Assembly (NCBI RefSeq): GCF_023167545.1
Contig: NZ_AP014647.1
Span: 1,426,001 to 1,490,000, forward strand
Reading direction: 5' to 3'
Length of the DNA stretch: 64,000 nucleotides
Origin: Streptococcus constellatus subsp. constellatus
Lineage (GTDB): Bacteria; Bacillota; Bacilli; Lactobacillales; Streptococcaceae
Shown piece after piece: positions 40,714 to 50,835 of the stretch. The notes below the pieces were generated by a model that did no database searches, was not told the origin of the DNA, and worked only from the letters and a program-made list of their open reading frames with translations. Both the position numbers and the translations under genes were made by a program. How positions within the stretch are numbered: position 1 is the stretch's first letter; each line of letters begins with the position of its first letter.

Positions 40714-40739
40714 TAAAAATCAAACACACTTAAGTTCCC

Positions 40740-41474
40740 CTACTTCTCACACACAAAAAACCAACGTTTGCTTTCCTTTTTCGGTGCTTGGTCTTCAAAA
40801 TCTGCATAAACCTTAACAGTTTTAAATCCAGCTTGTTCCAGTAAAATATCATAGGTCAGAATTTCGTAAGTGCGTTCTTCGTGGACTTCATCGTAGCGTG
40901 TGAAGCGCCCGTCTTCGTCTTGCAAGAAGAAGGTCAATTCGTGCACAACAGAATGCGGTGCCTCATCAGCATAGGTATCCCAAACCATGGCAAATTCTTC
41001 TGCATTTTCATGGTAAGAATAACCAGGAAAAACAGTATCTGTCTGATAGGTTGAGTGCACGTCAAAGATGAATACTCCGTCCTCATTCAAACAGTCGTAA
41101 ACTTGTTTAAAGACATCACCAACCTCAACTTCATCAGCCATATAACAGATAGAATCTGAGTAACAAGTCACCAAATCGTAATTTCCTGCTTGCGACAAAT
41201 CAAGCATGTTGCCCTGTCTGAATTCAATAGCTTCACCCGCTTCTTTGGCACGTTTACGAGCGATTTCAAGCATATCCTCACTCAAATCAAGTCCGGTCAC
41301 ATAAAAGCCAACTTTAGCAAAGCGTACGGATTGAATTCCTGTTCCACAAGCTAATTCTAGCAGTTTTTTCTTATTTTTTGGAAAATGGCGGAGCGAAAAG
41401 TTAGTCCATTTATCATAAAGGGAGTCATCCATGATAGCATCATAGACTGATGCAAACGTTTCATAAGTTGTCAT
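40740..41474 (-). CDS. Class I SAM-dependent methyltransferase
   Basis: 244 aa from the ATG at 41474, which has AGG upstream; the longer frame adds six unsupported residues. SAM motif I LLELACGTGIQSVRFAK (about residues 40-56), motif II with acidic VTGLDLSED, and NYDLVTCYSDSICYM. It follows rsfS in the same order as in pneumococcus (SP_1744). Target unknown, most likely a small molecule or tRNA/ribosome-related substrate given the neighbours. Confidence 0.88.
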   Translation of the reverse strand: MTTYETFASVYDAIMDDSLYDKWTNFSLRHFPKNKKKLLELACGTGIQSVRFAKVGFYVTGLDLSEDMLEIARKRAKEAGEAIEFRQGNMLDLSQAGNYDLVTCYSDSICYMADEVEVGDVFKQVYDCLNEDGVFIFDVHSTYQTDTVFPGYSYHENAEEFAMVWDTYADEAPHSVVHELTFFLQDEDGRFTRYDEVHEERTYEILTYDILLEQAGFKTVKVYADFEDQAPKKESKRWFFVCEK

Positions 41475-41520
41475 CTTACCTAACAGTACCAAAAACAGGT
41501 ACTTTCCTTTCTCCTCGTTG

Positions 41521-41550
41521 AAAAGGGCTGGGACAACGTCCTCAACCCTT
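41521..41550 (-). terminator. Terminator between rsfS and the methyltransferase
   Basis: AAGGGTTGAGGAC-GTT-GTCCCAGCCCTT stem followed by TTTTC on the minus strand. Contains the GGCTGGGACAA word also found in the dispersed repeats. Confidence 0.7.
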
Positions 41551-41565
41551 CATTAATATTTTTAA

Positions 41566-41931
41566 TTACAAGGTTTGTTTCTCAAGTAATGGTGTTACAT
41601 CAATACCGACCGCTTCATACCAGAGTTTTTCAAGATTGTAGTGACTCCGCATTTCCTCGGAAAAGATATGAACGACCACACCACCTAAGTCTAGAAGCAC
41701 CCAGCCTCCAGCAGCATCCCCTTCTACATGACTAGCTGACAGCCCTACTTCTGTGACTTTCTCACGGATATTTTCTGCAATAGCTTCTAGTTGACGACTA
41801 TTCATAGAGCTAGCAATGACAAAATAATCAGTCATCGTCGTCAATCCCTGCAAATCTAGTACGGTGATATCTTCCGCTCGTTTTTCATCTGCTGCTTTTA
41901 CAACAATTTCCAATAATTCTTTTTCTTTCAT
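41566..41931 (-). CDS. rsfS: Ribosomal silencing factor RsfS
   Basis: 121 aa, full DUF143 domain: [43 protein letters not shown] and the YNLEKLW end. RsfS binds uL14 on the 50S subunit and blocks joining with 30S under starvation. It abuts yqeK within the yqeG-yqeH-yhbY-nadD-yqeK-rsfS operon. Confidence 0.95.
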   Translation of the reverse strand: MKEKELLEIVVKAADEKRAEDITVLDLQGLTTMTDYFVIASSMNSRQLEAIAENIREKVTEVGLSASHVEGDAAGGWVLLDLGGVVVHIFSEEMRSHYNLEKLWYEAVGIDVTPLLEKQTL

Positions 41932-42525
41932 TTAATCCTCTTTCAAATAGTACACATGTGCATTATAGGTCTCCAAAGTTTGGGGATAGATCGGCAAGCC
42001 CTGATGAGCCAGATATTCCACTGTACGCGCTGTTTCATAAGCCACAGCTTGGTTGAGCGAAACGTGAGCAATCTCACGCGCCCGCTCCACTCCTGGAAAG
42101 TTCCGATTAGGCTCAATATAGTCTGCTACGTAGACCACCTTATCTAAATCGGACATTTGGGCAGAACCTACGGTATGAATCTCAATAGCTCGTAGAATTT
42201 CTGGATCACTCAATCCTAAATCTTCTTGAATTTTGTAAATGCCGACCATGCCATGCCAAACATTATTTCCCCAATCTTTCAGCTTTGGATCCAGATCATA
42301 CTTATCAATCAACGCCAGAAATTCTTCGTCAGAAAGCTTTTTTGCATAATCATGAAGTAGCCCTGCTAAACCAGCTTTTTCCACATCTACACCAAAACGC
42401 TCTGCCAAGTCAATCGCTGCTTGTTCCACTCCCAGACAATGTTTAAAACGTTTTTCTGGTAACAGTTGCTGCATTTTGACTAAAAGCTGATTACGAGAAA
42501 TTCCCACGTAGCTTTCATATCCCAT
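41932..42525 (-). CDS. yqeK: YqeK, HD-domain diadenosine tetraphosphate hydrolase
   Basis: 197 aa HD-domain metallohydrolase. Metal ligands are in RFKHCLGVE, the LLHDYAK HD pair, NNVWHGMVG and IEIHTVG. YqeK enzymes cleave Ap4A symmetrically into two ADP. Overlaps nadD by 11 nt. Confidence 0.93.
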   Translation of the reverse strand: MGYESYVGISRNQLLVKMQQLLPEKRFKHCLGVEQAAIDLAERFGVDVEKAGLAGLLHDYAKKLSDEEFLALIDKYDLDPKLKDWGNNVWHGMVGIYKIQEDLGLSDPEILRAIEIHTVGSAQMSDLDKVVYVADYIEPNRNFPGVERAREIAHVSLNQAVAYETARTVEYLAHQGLPIYPQTLETYNAHVYYLKED

Positions 42526-43156
42526 TATTGTAAAGACCTTCTTTCTCGATATAGTTTAAAACTAGCTTAGGTAAGAGAAAATTTGGTGTTCGTCCTTGAG
42601 CCAGAAAGTCCCGAACCATATTAGAAGAAATATCCATGAGCGGCACATCTACCCAAATAACTGGGTAGGACGTTCCTGCTTTATACCTAGGGCGTTGAAC
42701 ACCGACAAATTGAACCAAATCAACCAATTCATCAATCCGATACCATTTAGGAAGATAATCTACCATGTCCGCTCCGATAATGAAATAATAATCTGTATCT
42801 GGATGTTTTTCTGTCAAGAGCTTCATCGTATCATAGGTATAACTAATACCTTTTCTCTCAAGTTCAATGGTTTCAATTCCTAAACCTTTGATGCCTTCAA
42901 TTGCCAACTCCAACATTTTCAATCGGTGTTTCTCATCAATCGTTGTTTTCTTATCAACATGGGGCGGCTCATACTCAGGCATGAGCAAGACCTGATCTAA
43001 ACATAGCTGCTGACGAACTTGATCAGCTACGACCAAATGAGCATTATGGACTGGATTGAAGTTTCCACCTAAAATCCCAACTTGCTTTCTTTTTTTTGCT
43101 TTTACTTCTGGTTCCAACTTCACCTTGGTGAAAGGAGTCAGTAATTCAATTGCCAT
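42515..43156 (-). CDS. nadD: Nicotinate-nucleotide adenylyltransferase
   Basis: 213 aa; joins nicotinate mononucleotide with ATP to form deamido-NAD in the NAD pathway. Nucleotidyltransferase motif [15 protein letters not shown] (about residues 27-41) and the ISSNMVRD (ISSTxIR-type) motif near the C-terminus are intact. The N-terminal extension before residue 25 is common in streptococci. The pncA product encoded at 53083 feeds the same pathway. Confidence 0.95.
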   Translation of the reverse strand: MAIELLTPFTKVKLEPEVKAKKRKQVGILGGNFNPVHNAHLVVADQVRQQLCLDQVLLMPEYEPPHVDKKTTIDEKHRLKMLELAIEGIKGLGIETIELERKGISYTYDTMKLLTEKHPDTDYYFIIGADMVDYLPKWYRIDELVDLVQFVGVQRPRYKAGTSYPVIWVDVPLMDISSNMVRDFLAQGRTPNFLLPKLVLNYIEKEGLYNNGI

Positions 43157-43168
43157 AGGCTACTTCCT

Positions 43169-43480
43169 CTAAATTTCTTTTACCTTTACTGAAATTTTGC
43201 GTTTTTCCTTTTTGCTAGACTGCTTGTACAAAATCAAAATACGACCAATTTTTTGAACAGTGTCCACCCCGATTTCTTCTTCGAGAATTTCTGCTACTTC
43301 ATGAATGTTCTCATCTGTATTTTGCAGAAGAGTCACTTTAATCAATTCTCTAGCATCTAGAGCTTGACGGACACTTGTTTTAATCTGGTCGTTGAGGCCG
43401 TTTTTGCCAATCTGAATAATGGGTTTGAGACTGTGAGCTTGACTATTTAAAAAAGCTCGTTGTTTGGATGTTAATGACAT
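43169..43480 (-). CDS. yhbY: YhbY, CRS1-YhbY RNA-binding ribosome assembly protein
   Basis: 103 aa, one CRM domain with the GxxG loop IGKNGLND and RELIKVTLLQN. These proteins bind pre-50S particles. Sits between yqeH and nadD as in other Firmicutes. Confidence 0.94.
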   Translation of the reverse strand: MSLTSKQRAFLNSQAHSLKPIIQIGKNGLNDQIKTSVRQALDARELIKVTLLQNTDENIHEVAEILEEEIGVDTVQKIGRILILYKQSSKKEKRKISVKVKEI

Positions 43481-43543
43481 AGATTCCTCTTTTGTTTCTT
43501 ATTTCGTTTGTCTTCTCTTTATTTTTCTAACAGCCATTTCTTC

Positions 43544-44650
43544 TTAGATAATGGCTTTGCGGGTCACCACTGCTACTTCCTCTGGCGCCCAAACTGCAAT
43601 CTGTGCTGGTCCTATCACACGAATCCAGCCCAAACCTGAAAAGACTACATCTGTTTTGGTTTCAATTTTCAACTCATGCTTGACTAGCTGCGGAAAATCT
43701 GCCACTTCTTTTTTAGAGGGCGGTGTTAGCAAAGAACCAACATGCTTTTCATAAAATTCTCCCGCTCCCGCAAGTTTGGTGCGGTGCAATTGGAGTTCAT
43801 TGTCAAAATAAGCAGTAAAACCTTGTTTGTTACCCGACACAAAATCAAAGCGTCCCAAGCCTCCTAAAAAGAGGGTTTGTTCAGGATTGAGTTGATAAGT
43901 TTTGGGCTTGATTTCCTTTTTCGGGCTGACATATTTGAGATTTTTAGCAGATAAATAATGAGCCATTTGGTGGCGGTGGATAATTCCAGGTGTGTCGTAG
44001 ATATGACTACCATCAACCAGAGGAATCTCAATCTTATCCAAAGTAGTGCCAGGAAAACGGGAAGTGGTGATAATGTCCTTATCCCCAGTGATTTCCTGAA
44101 TAATAGCATTGATTAGCGTTGACTTACCAACATTAGTTACACCGACCACATAGACATCTCGGCCTTTCCGATATTGCTCAATCTTTTCAATTAGTTCTTT
44201 AATAGCTTGCTTGTTTTGAGCTGAAGTCAGAACCACATCAACAGGACGCAGACCTTCCTCGTGAGCCCTCTCTGTCAACCATTGGGTCACTTTGCTAGTC
44301 TTAACAGACTTGGGAAGAATATCTTTTTTATTCCCAACTAACAGCACATCATTACCAGCCACAAAGCGTGGTAAACCTGGAATGACCGAACCATTAAAAT
44401 CAAAAATATCTACTACATTGACTACGAGAGCATTACTGTCACCCACTTCGTGGAGAAGCCTAAGAAAATCATCGTCTGTCAGCTGCACATCAGTAATTTC
44501 GTTGTAGTGACGGAGACGAAAACAGCGCTGGCAGTACAGTTCGCCAATCTCCGTTCCCTTTTCCAAAGCAGACTGAGGAGTATAACCTAACTTGTCCTTA
44601 TATTTTGTCTGAATCGGTGCTCCACACCCAATACAGAAAATGTCTTCCAT
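43544..44650 (-). CDS. yqeH: YqeH, circularly permuted ribosome-assembly GTPase
   Basis: 368 aa. Zinc finger at the N-terminus (CIGCGAPIQ and CQRCF), then GTPase motifs in permuted order: G4 GNKKD, G5-like TSAQN, G1 GVTNVGKST, G3 DTPG. Needed for 30S maturation in Bacillus. Two nt after yqeG. Confidence 0.96.
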   Translation of the reverse strand: MEDIFCIGCGAPIQTKYKDKLGYTPQSALEKGTEIGELYCQRCFRLRHYNEITDVQLTDDDFLRLLHEVGDSNALVVNVVDIFDFNGSVIPGLPRFVAGNDVLLVGNKKDILPKSVKTSKVTQWLTERAHEEGLRPVDVVLTSAQNKQAIKELIEKIEQYRKGRDVYVVGVTNVGKSTLINAIIQEITGDKDIITTSRFPGTTLDKIEIPLVDGSHIYDTPGIIHRHQMAHYLSAKNLKYVSPKKEIKPKTYQLNPEQTLFLGGLGRFDFVSGNKQGFTAYFDNELQLHRTKLAGAGEFYEKHVGSLLTPPSKKEVADFPQLVKHELKIETKTDVVFSGLGWIRVIGPAQIAVWAPEEVAVVTRKAII

Positions 44651-44652
44651 GT

Positions 44653-45180
44653 TTAAATTCCTTTTTTGTATTCAATCATTCCATATTTTTTAGTGATTTT
44701 TTTCAAAACTCTCCGCTCACGCGCCCGATTAATCTGAGTTTTTATTGAATCATGCTCAACCAGCGGCTTGACTAAAATCGAACGAATTCCGGCTCTATGA
44801 GCAGCTCGAATATCCGTCATAAGCTGATCGCCCACCATGACCACTTCGTTTTTCTCAAAACGGAATTCTTTCAACGCACGATTAATCCCCCAAGTGAATG
44901 GTTTCATGGACCAACAAACATAATCAATTCCAAATTTTTCAACTGCTCGCTTCACTCGTTTTTTGGTATTATTAGATACCACAATAATTCGAATCCCTGC
45001 ATCTCGCACATCGTGAAGCCACTGCTTCATTTCTGGTGTTCCATCTGGATTATTCCACGCAATGAGGGTATTATCTAGGTCTACCAAAACTGCTTTGATG
45101 CCGTGTTTTTTTAAGCTTTCAACTGTCAAATCGTAAACTGCCTCAATTGCAAAATCAGGCATGTAATTTTCAATCGCCAC
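44653..45180 (-). CDS. yqeG: YqeG family HAD phosphatase
   Basis: 175 aa starting with GTG at 45180, five nt behind GGAGAG; the TTG earlier in frame is part of that site. HAD-IIIA motifs: VDLDNTLIAW, VVSNNTKKR, and GDQLMTDIRAA. Function poorly known (PGP-like phosphatase fold). First gene of the ribosome-assembly/NAD operon. Confidence 0.92.
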   Translation of the reverse strand: MAIENYMPDFAIEAVYDLTVESLKKHGIKAVLVDLDNTLIAWNNPDGTPEMKQWLHDVRDAGIRIIVVSNNTKKRVKRAVEKFGIDYVCWSMKPFTWGINRALKEFRFEKNEVVMVGDQLMTDIRAAHRAGIRSILVKPLVEHDSIKTQINRARERRVLKKITKKYGMIEYKKGI

Positions 45181-45329
45181 ATTTCTCTCCAAACATTATA
45201 CTTCTACCTATTTTAACATAAAAAAAAGGTTTTCGCACCCTAGATCTTTTCATCGATTTTATGTACAATTTGCCAAAAAATGTTTAAAAATGTTATAGTA
45301 AGAATAGAGAATTTAACACGGAGGAACTT

Positions 45330-45956
45330 ATGGCAAATACGAGTAAGAAAATGACTGCCGTCTCCCCTCTTTTACAAAAATTTATCAACTGGGCTTCTAT
45401 TGTTGGAGCAGTTGGAACAGTAATTTTCTGTATCTGGGCCTATTATACTGGCATTTTACAATCTAAAGAAACCCTGTCCGCCTTTATTAAGCAGGCTGGA
45501 TTTTGGGGACCACCACTTTTTATTTTCCTGCAAATCCTACAGACAGTTGTTCCTATTATTCCTGGAGCTTTGACTTCGGTTGCTGGTGTTTTTATTTATG
45601 GTCATATCATTGGAACCATTTATAATTATGTCGGTATCGTCATCGGCTGTGCTATTATTTTTTACCTAGCGCGTACCTACGGTTCTGCTTTTGTCCAATC
45701 GGTCGTCAGCAAACACACCTACGACAAGTATATCGGTTGGCTGGACGAGGACAATCGTTTTGAACGTTTTTTCATCTTTATGATGATTTGGCCTATCAGC
45801 CCAGCTGACTTCCTCTGTATGCTGGCTGCTCTTACGAAAATGACTTTTAAAAAATATATGATTATTATTGTCTTGTGCAAACCCATCACACTTGTCATCT
45901 ATACTTACGGTTTGACATACATTATCGACTTCTTTTGGCAATTATTTTCAAAATGA
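45330..45956 (+). CDS. DedA/TVP38 (VTT domain) membrane protein
   Basis: 208 aa with the VTT domain: an N-terminal TM, then GPPLFIFLQILQTVVPIIPGALTSVAGVFIYG and the conserved GCAIIFYLARTYGS. Further helices follow to the end. VTT proteins act as lipid scramblases or flippases in several organisms; the lipid here is unknown. -10 TATAGT upstream; single gene with a terminator behind it. Confidence 0.88.
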   Translation: MANTSKKMTAVSPLLQKFINWASIVGAVGTVIFCIWAYYTGILQSKETLSAFIKQAGFWGPPLFIFLQILQTVVPIIPGALTSVAGVFIYGHIIGTIYNYVGIVIGCAIIFYLARTYGSAFVQSVVSKHTYDKYIGWLDEDNRFERFFIFMMIWPISPADFLCMLAALTKMTFKKYMIIIVLCKPITLVIYTYGLTYIIDFFWQLFSK

Positions 45957-45987
45957 AAGACAGAGCAATGCGATTTGCTCTGCCTTT
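45957..45987. terminator. Terminator between the convergent VTT and EamA genes
   Basis: CAGAGCA/TGCTCTG stem with a TTTT tail on the plus strand; it overlaps the EamA stop codon by one base. Confidence 0.75.
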
Positions 45988-46898
45988 TATAAGATTCCTT
46001 TCCTTTTTTCTAATATCAAATCTTTTATAGAAATCAAGAAGACCGCCGATAAAATCATAAACATACCAGCAAAGTCTACAAGATAAAATTGCTCATGCAT
46101 AATGAGAAAGGCAAAAAATACAGCCGATATGGGCTCAACAGCCGCTAACAGGCTAGATTTCACAGGTCCGACTAAACTGGTTCCTTTGAGAAACAGTGTA
46201 TAGGCGAGGATTGTCCCCACTAAAATAATCCCAGCTAAAGCTAGATACACTTCCATTGACAATCGCCAATGAAAATGCAGGATACCACTGAATGGTATCA
46301 GAACAAGTCCTGCTAATGTCATCCCCACTCCAATCACTGGAATGCTGCCCCACCTTTTTATCAACTTAATCGGAATTAAAATATATAAAGCGTAAGTGAA
46401 GGCAGCAAATAATCCCCAGAAAAGCCCTGCTGGCGTTACAGATAAATGATTGAACTGACCGTGAGTGGCAATCAAAAAAGTACCTCCAATAGCTAATATC
46501 ATAGACAACACTTCTGTTATAGTAGGTGCAACCCAATCTTTGAGGCAAGTATAAGCAAGGATTCCAACCGGACAGACATATTGCAGAACAGTAGCTGTGC
46601 CTGCATTACTTTCATAAATAGATTTTAAATAAGCAAATTGATTGAGCAAAAGTCCTAATAAAGCAAAAAGCACTAATGACATCATCGCTTCCTGATCTTT
46701 TAGCATTTCAAATAATTTTTTGCGATTGGTTAATACCATATACGATATCAACAGAACTCCCGCAATTAAAAGTCGAACATTCGTTAAAACTAAGACGGGA
46801 AATCCATGCGCCATTAAGTATTGCCCACTCGTACCTGACAATCCCCATGCAACTCCTGCTACTAATGTTAACATTGTTCCTTTGGCTGTCTTTGACAT
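45987..46898 (-). CDS. EamA-family (DMT) transporter
   Basis: 303 aa from the ATG at 46898 with GGGAG upstream. Ten hydrophobic segments in two EamA repeats, each with the start of a DMT half (GVAWGLSGTSGQYLMA; GLFWGLFAAFTYALYILIP). The C-terminal half ends with the signature of a drug/metabolite exporter (AVEPISAVFFAFLIMHEQ). Substrate unknown. Its -10 TATAAT (46923-46928) is next to the gatB terminator. Confidence 0.88.
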   Translation of the reverse strand: MSKTAKGTMLTLVAGVAWGLSGTSGQYLMAHGFPVLVLTNVRLLIAGVLLISYMVLTNRKKLFEMLKDQEAMMSLVLFALLGLLLNQFAYLKSIYESNAGTATVLQYVCPVGILAYTCLKDWVAPTITEVLSMILAIGGTFLIATHGQFNHLSVTPAGLFWGLFAAFTYALYILIPIKLIKRWGSIPVIGVGMTLAGLVLIPFSGILHFHWRLSMEVYLALAGIILVGTILAYTLFLKGTSLVGPVKSSLLAAVEPISAVFFAFLIMHEQFYLVDFAGMFMILSAVFLISIKDLILEKRKGIL

Positions 46899-46933
46899 TC
46901 CACTTCTCCCTTTCATCGTATGATTATAACACA

Positions 46934-46962
46934 AAAAATCAGCCGAAATGACTGATTTTTTA
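46934..46962 (-). terminator. gatB terminator, overlapping the EamA promoter region
   Basis: AAAAAATCAG-TCATTTCGG-CTGATTTTTT on the minus strand right after the gatB stop. The EamA -10 follows within 10 nt. Confidence 0.8.
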
Positions 46963-46966
46963 GATT

Positions 46967-48400
46967 TTACAACTTCGCCAATTCCTCATTAAGCAGCTTT
47001 TGGGCTACTTGTGGATTGGCTTGACCTTTGGTAGCTTTCATGAGCTGACCAATCAGGGACTTGGCTGCATTTTTGTTGCCGCCCTTGTAGTCATTGAGAG
47101 CTTTTTCATTGTTGGCAAAGACTTCTTGAATGATTGGCAGAAGTTGTGCTGGATCAGAAATTTGCACCAAGCCAGCTTTTTCAACGTATTCCTTGGCTGA
47201 CCCACCATTTTTCGCCAAATGAACAAAGACTTTTTTGGCAATTTTAGAGGAAATCGTACCGTCTGCCACCAAACTCAACATTTCAGTCAAATTGACTGGT
47301 GTCAAACCGATTTCTTCAATGGTTTCACCTTCCGCATTGAGGTACTGAGCGACCTCACCTTGGAGCCAGTTTGACACAGATTTTGCGTCTCCGCCTGCTG
47401 CTACTGCAGCTTCAAAGAAGTCTGAGAGATTTTTCGTTGCCGTTAATTGTTTGACATCATAGTCTGATAGTCCGAAGTCAGCTTTATACTTAGCCCGACG
47501 TTCTTTTGGAAAAGCTGGTAAATCTGAGCGCACCGCCTCAATCCAGCTGTCATCAATCTCAAAGATTGGCAGGTCTGGCTCTGGAAAATAACGATAATCT
47601 GCCGAACCTTCCTTGACTCTCATCAAAAGAGTCTCACCTGTCGCTTCGTCATAACGGCGAGTTTCTTGACGAATCTGTCCACCGCTACGCAAAATCTCAG
47701 CCTGGCGTTTTTCCTCAAAAGCCAAGCCCTTGCGGACAAAGTTAAAGGAATTAAGATTTTTTAGTTCTGTCTTGGTGCCAAATTCTTCTTGGCCATAAGG
47801 TCGGATAGAAATATTTGCATCCACCCGCATGGAGCCTTCCTCCATCTTGACATCGGAAATACCCGTGTATTGGATAATTTCTTTGAGCGCTGTTAAGTAA
47901 GCGTAAGCTTCTTCTGGACTGCGCATGTCAGCTTCTGAGACAATCTCGATCAAAGGCACTCCTTGACGGTTAAGGTCAACATAAGAATAACCGTCACTGC
48001 CATGGGTATTCTTGCCAGCATCCTCTTCCAAATGAGCCCGCTCAATGCGAATTTTTTTAGTCGTGCCGTCTTCTAGCTCGATTTCAATCCAGCCATTATA
48101 GCCAATGGGCTCATCAAATTGAGAAATTTGATAGGCTTTAGGATTATCTGGATAAAAATAATTCTTGCGGTCAAAGTGCATTTTTTGATGAATGTCCATA
48201 TTGAGCGCCAGAGCAGCCTTGATACCGTAATCAATAACTCCCTTATTCATTACTGGCAAGACACCTGGAAAAGACCAGTCAATGATATTGGTGTTGGTAT
48301 TTGGATCTTCCCCGAAATGAGCCGGTGCTGGTGAGAAAATTTTTGAATTTGTTTTTAATTCAACATGGACTTCCAATCCAATAATCGTTTCAAAGTTCAT
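46967..48400 (-). CDS. gatB: Asp/Glu-tRNA amidotransferase subunit B
   Basis: 477 aa, the full length. Contains the kinase-like cradle domain ([38 protein letters not shown]) that phosphorylates mischarged Glu-tRNA-Gln or Asp-tRNA-Asn, a helical domain, and the C-terminal YqeY-like tRNA-binding tail ([17 protein letters not shown]). Works with GatA and GatC. AGGA upstream of the ATG. Confidence 0.97.
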   Translation of the reverse strand: MNFETIIGLEVHVELKTNSKIFSPAPAHFGEDPNTNTNIIDWSFPGVLPVMNKGVIDYGIKAALALNMDIHQKMHFDRKNYFYPDNPKAYQISQFDEPIGYNGWIEIELEDGTTKKIRIERAHLEEDAGKNTHGSDGYSYVDLNRQGVPLIEIVSEADMRSPEEAYAYLTALKEIIQYTGISDVKMEEGSMRVDANISIRPYGQEEFGTKTELKNLNSFNFVRKGLAFEEKRQAEILRSGGQIRQETRRYDEATGETLLMRVKEGSADYRYFPEPDLPIFEIDDSWIEAVRSDLPAFPKERRAKYKADFGLSDYDVKQLTATKNLSDFFEAAVAAGGDAKSVSNWLQGEVAQYLNAEGETIEEIGLTPVNLTEMLSLVADGTISSKIAKKVFVHLAKNGGSAKEYVEKAGLVQISDPAQLLPIIQEVFANNEKALNDYKGGNKNAAKSLIGQLMKATKGQANPQVAQKLLNEELAKL

Positions 48401-48420
48401 TTAATATCCTTTCTAAATAT

Positions 48421-48993
48421 TTATAGCCTTAACAATTCTTTCTTTTTCAAAATAAATTCTTCATCTGTGATAATACCTTTATCTAATAACTTTTTGTATT
48501 TAAGTATCTCATCAGCAGGAGAAATAGTTGATACTGTATTTACTGGCATATGTGTTTCATTCACTTTTTCTAGTATAAAGTTTTTTGCATAATTAAAACT
48601 GTCTGCAACAACTTTAGATGCTATAGATATAGAATTAGGTTGTTTAGCGGCACTTTTGTCAGGATCATTAGACCAATAACTCTTTCTAGTATTTTGCATG
48701 CCTCCAGCCGAAATTTCAAAATATCCACTACCTAGAAAACCATAATTTACTTCTGCATTTGTAATATTTTTATATGGCATTGAAAATATACCGTTACCAA
48801 ATGTATGTCCTGTCATATACCCTTACTTTACTATGTAAACATTTTTATCTGTACAAAAGAGAAATTCTTTAAACGTCCCCTTAAGTGCAACATAAAGTAT
48901 CTCATTATCCCCTATAACTGAGTTAGCAATATTTATCAATAAATCAAGATAAGCTGGCTGATGATAAAGTTTAGACTGATAAATACGAACCAT
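48421..48993 (-). pseudogene. PH-like/SHOCT domain protein inserted in gatCAB, with an in-frame stop
   Basis: An ATG at 48993 lies 3 nt past the gatA stop, with GGAG inside gatA. It gives 56 residues ending LKGTFKEFLFCTDKNVYIVK, a bacterial-PH-type strand pattern, then TAA (48823-48825). The same frame continues GYMTGHTFGNGIFSMPYKNI to 48421, ending in a SHOCT module (ADEILKYKKLLDKGIITDEEFILKKKELLRL). Read through, it is about 189 residues, the usual PH-plus-SHOCT layout. AAA to TAA would explain the break. Either it is a pseudogene, or the second part is started separately at the ATG 48816. Function of such proteins is unknown. Confidence 0.75.
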
Positions 48994-48996
48994 CTC

Positions 48997-50457
48997 TTAT
49001 TCTCCAAAAATGACTGGCTTTTGCTTGTGGTAATCTGTCGTTGCTTCAAAAGCAGCTGCGACTTGGTAAATCGTTTCTTCATCAAAGTGGTTACCAATCA
49101 GCTGCAGACCAACAGGAAGACCGTCTGCAAAGCCAGCTGGGATCGAAATGCCCGGCAAGCCAGCCAGATTGACTGGAATGGTCAAAAGGTCGGCCAGATA
49201 CATGGCTACCGGATCTTGGTTTTGACTGCCCAAGTCATAAGCTACCGTCGGTGCAGTTGGACCTAAGATCAAATCATATTTTTCAAAAACCTTGGCAAAA
49301 TCTTGCATAATGAGCGTCCGAACTTGACCCGCCTTTTTGAAATAAGCATCATAATAACCAGACGATAAACTGAACGTTCCTAGCATAATTCGGCGCTTGA
49401 CTTCCTCACCAAAACCTTGGCTGCGAGATTTGACATAGACATCCTCTAAGTTTTCAATCTCTTCTGCCCGATAGCCGTAGCGAATCCCGTCAAAACGTTG
49501 CAAGTTGGAACTGGCTTCAGAAGAAGCGATGATATAGTAGACTGCAACACCGTACTTGCTGTGCGGAAGGCTGACTTCTTCAACAATTGCTCCCAGACTT
49601 TCCAAATGCTTAGCAGCCGCTAAAATGCGTTCTTTGACTTTTTCATCAATCCCCTCACCCATGTATTCTTTGGGAAGAGCGATTTTCAATCCTTTAATCT
49701 CTCGACCAATCTTGCTAGTGAAATCAGGAACAGCTCGTTGAGAAGAAGTAGAGTCTTTTTTGTCATTGCCTGCAATCACTCCCAAAAGCTGAGCATTTTC
49801 TTTGACCGTCCGAGAAAATGGTCCAATCTGATCTAGCGAGCTACCAAAAGCAATGAGACCAAAACGAGAAACTCGTCCATAAGTTGGCTTGAGACCAACC
49901 ACTCCGTTAAAGGAAGCTGGCTGACGGATCGAACCACCGGTATCAGAACCTAGAGACAGGCGAACTTGACCAGAAGCAACTGCCGTCGCTGAACCACCAG
50001 ATGAACCACCTGGAACTTTTGTAGCGTCCCAAGCATTTTTCGTAGTCTTAAAATAAGAGTTTTCGCTAGAACCACCCATGGCAAATTCGTCCATATTGGT
50101 TTTACCAACGATAATCATGTCCTTGCTGTAGAGCTTCTCCACACTGGTCGCATCGAAAATCGGCTTGTAATTGTAGAGAATTTTTGAGGCAGCTGTCGTT
50201 AGAATCCCCTTAGTAGAAATATTGTCCTTAACAGCCAGTGGAATGCCGCTCATGAGATTATCCGCATCAATTCCCTTTGCATCTACTGCTGCTGCCTGTG
50301 CCACTGCTTCTTCTTCACTAATCGTAATAAAACTATCAACTGCACTTTCTCGACTTTTCATATCTTCCAGAGTAGCTTTCGTCAGCTCAACTGCTGAAAG
50401 TTCCTTTTTGACAAGGAGATCATGCAATTCTTCAATTGTTTTTTGGTTTAAAGTCAT
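48997..50457 (-). CDS. gatA: Asp/Glu-tRNA amidotransferase subunit A
   Basis: 486 aa amidase-signature enzyme that releases ammonia from glutamine for the transamidation. Catalytic triad Lys77 (PLAVKDN), Ser152 (GGSSGGS) and Ser176 (DTGGSIR), plus the ADAGYG-like region replaced by the normal GatA pattern. One-base overlap with gatC (TAATG). Confidence 0.98.
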   Translation of the reverse strand: MTLNQKTIEELHDLLVKKELSAVELTKATLEDMKSRESAVDSFITISEEEAVAQAAAVDAKGIDADNLMSGIPLAVKDNISTKGILTTAASKILYNYKPIFDATSVEKLYSKDMIIVGKTNMDEFAMGGSSENSYFKTTKNAWDATKVPGGSSGGSATAVASGQVRLSLGSDTGGSIRQPASFNGVVGLKPTYGRVSRFGLIAFGSSLDQIGPFSRTVKENAQLLGVIAGNDKKDSTSSQRAVPDFTSKIGREIKGLKIALPKEYMGEGIDEKVKERILAAAKHLESLGAIVEEVSLPHSKYGVAVYYIIASSEASSNLQRFDGIRYGYRAEEIENLEDVYVKSRSQGFGEEVKRRIMLGTFSLSSGYYDAYFKKAGQVRTLIMQDFAKVFEKYDLILGPTAPTVAYDLGSQNQDPVAMYLADLLTIPVNLAGLPGISIPAGFADGLPVGLQLIGNHFDEETIYQVAAAFEATTDYHKQKPVIFGE

Positions 50458-50759
50458 TAGGCATCTCCTCCGTCATCTAGGATGGCAGGAACCTTGATAT
50501 AGCCCCGCTCTTTTTCAGGTACATTTTGGAAAAGTTCTTCTTGATTCCAACCTGCAACTGGTACATCTTCACGCATATAGTTGACATTTTCTGCCACGTT
50601 TGATGTAAAAGGCACACCAGTTGTATCAACTTCGTTTAACAACTCCACCATGTCCACAATTTTTGACAAAGTTGTCGCAAATTCTGCTGTTTCTTCAGGT
50701 GAAAAAGCTAGTTTTGACAAGTGAGCAACATGCGTTACTTCCTCTTGAGTAATTTTCAT
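50457..50759 (-). CDS. gatC: Asp/Glu-tRNA amidotransferase subunit C
   Basis: 100 aa, the belt subunit that wraps GatA and Gat[22 protein letters not shown] and the LREDVP-type motif [11 protein letters not shown]. The gap to aspS (76 bp) contains the inverted repeat ATTTTTCAG/CTGAAAAAT (50783-50805) without a T run, so read-through from aspS is likely. Confidence 0.96.
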   Translation of the reverse strand: MKITQEEVTHVAHLSKLAFSPEETAEFATTLSKIVDMVELLNEVDTTGVPFTSNVAENVNYMREDVPVAGWNQEELFQNVPEKERGYIKVPAILDDGGDA

Positions 50760-50835
50760 CTCTGTTTCCTTTCTCTTCTTTTATTTTTCAGCATAACTGA
50801 AAAATAATCGTCTTCTTATTTTATCACAAATAGGC

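Noticed and set aside
50783..50805. Terminator between aspS and gatC
   Set aside because: The hairpin has no T run on the transcribed strand, so termination is not supported.
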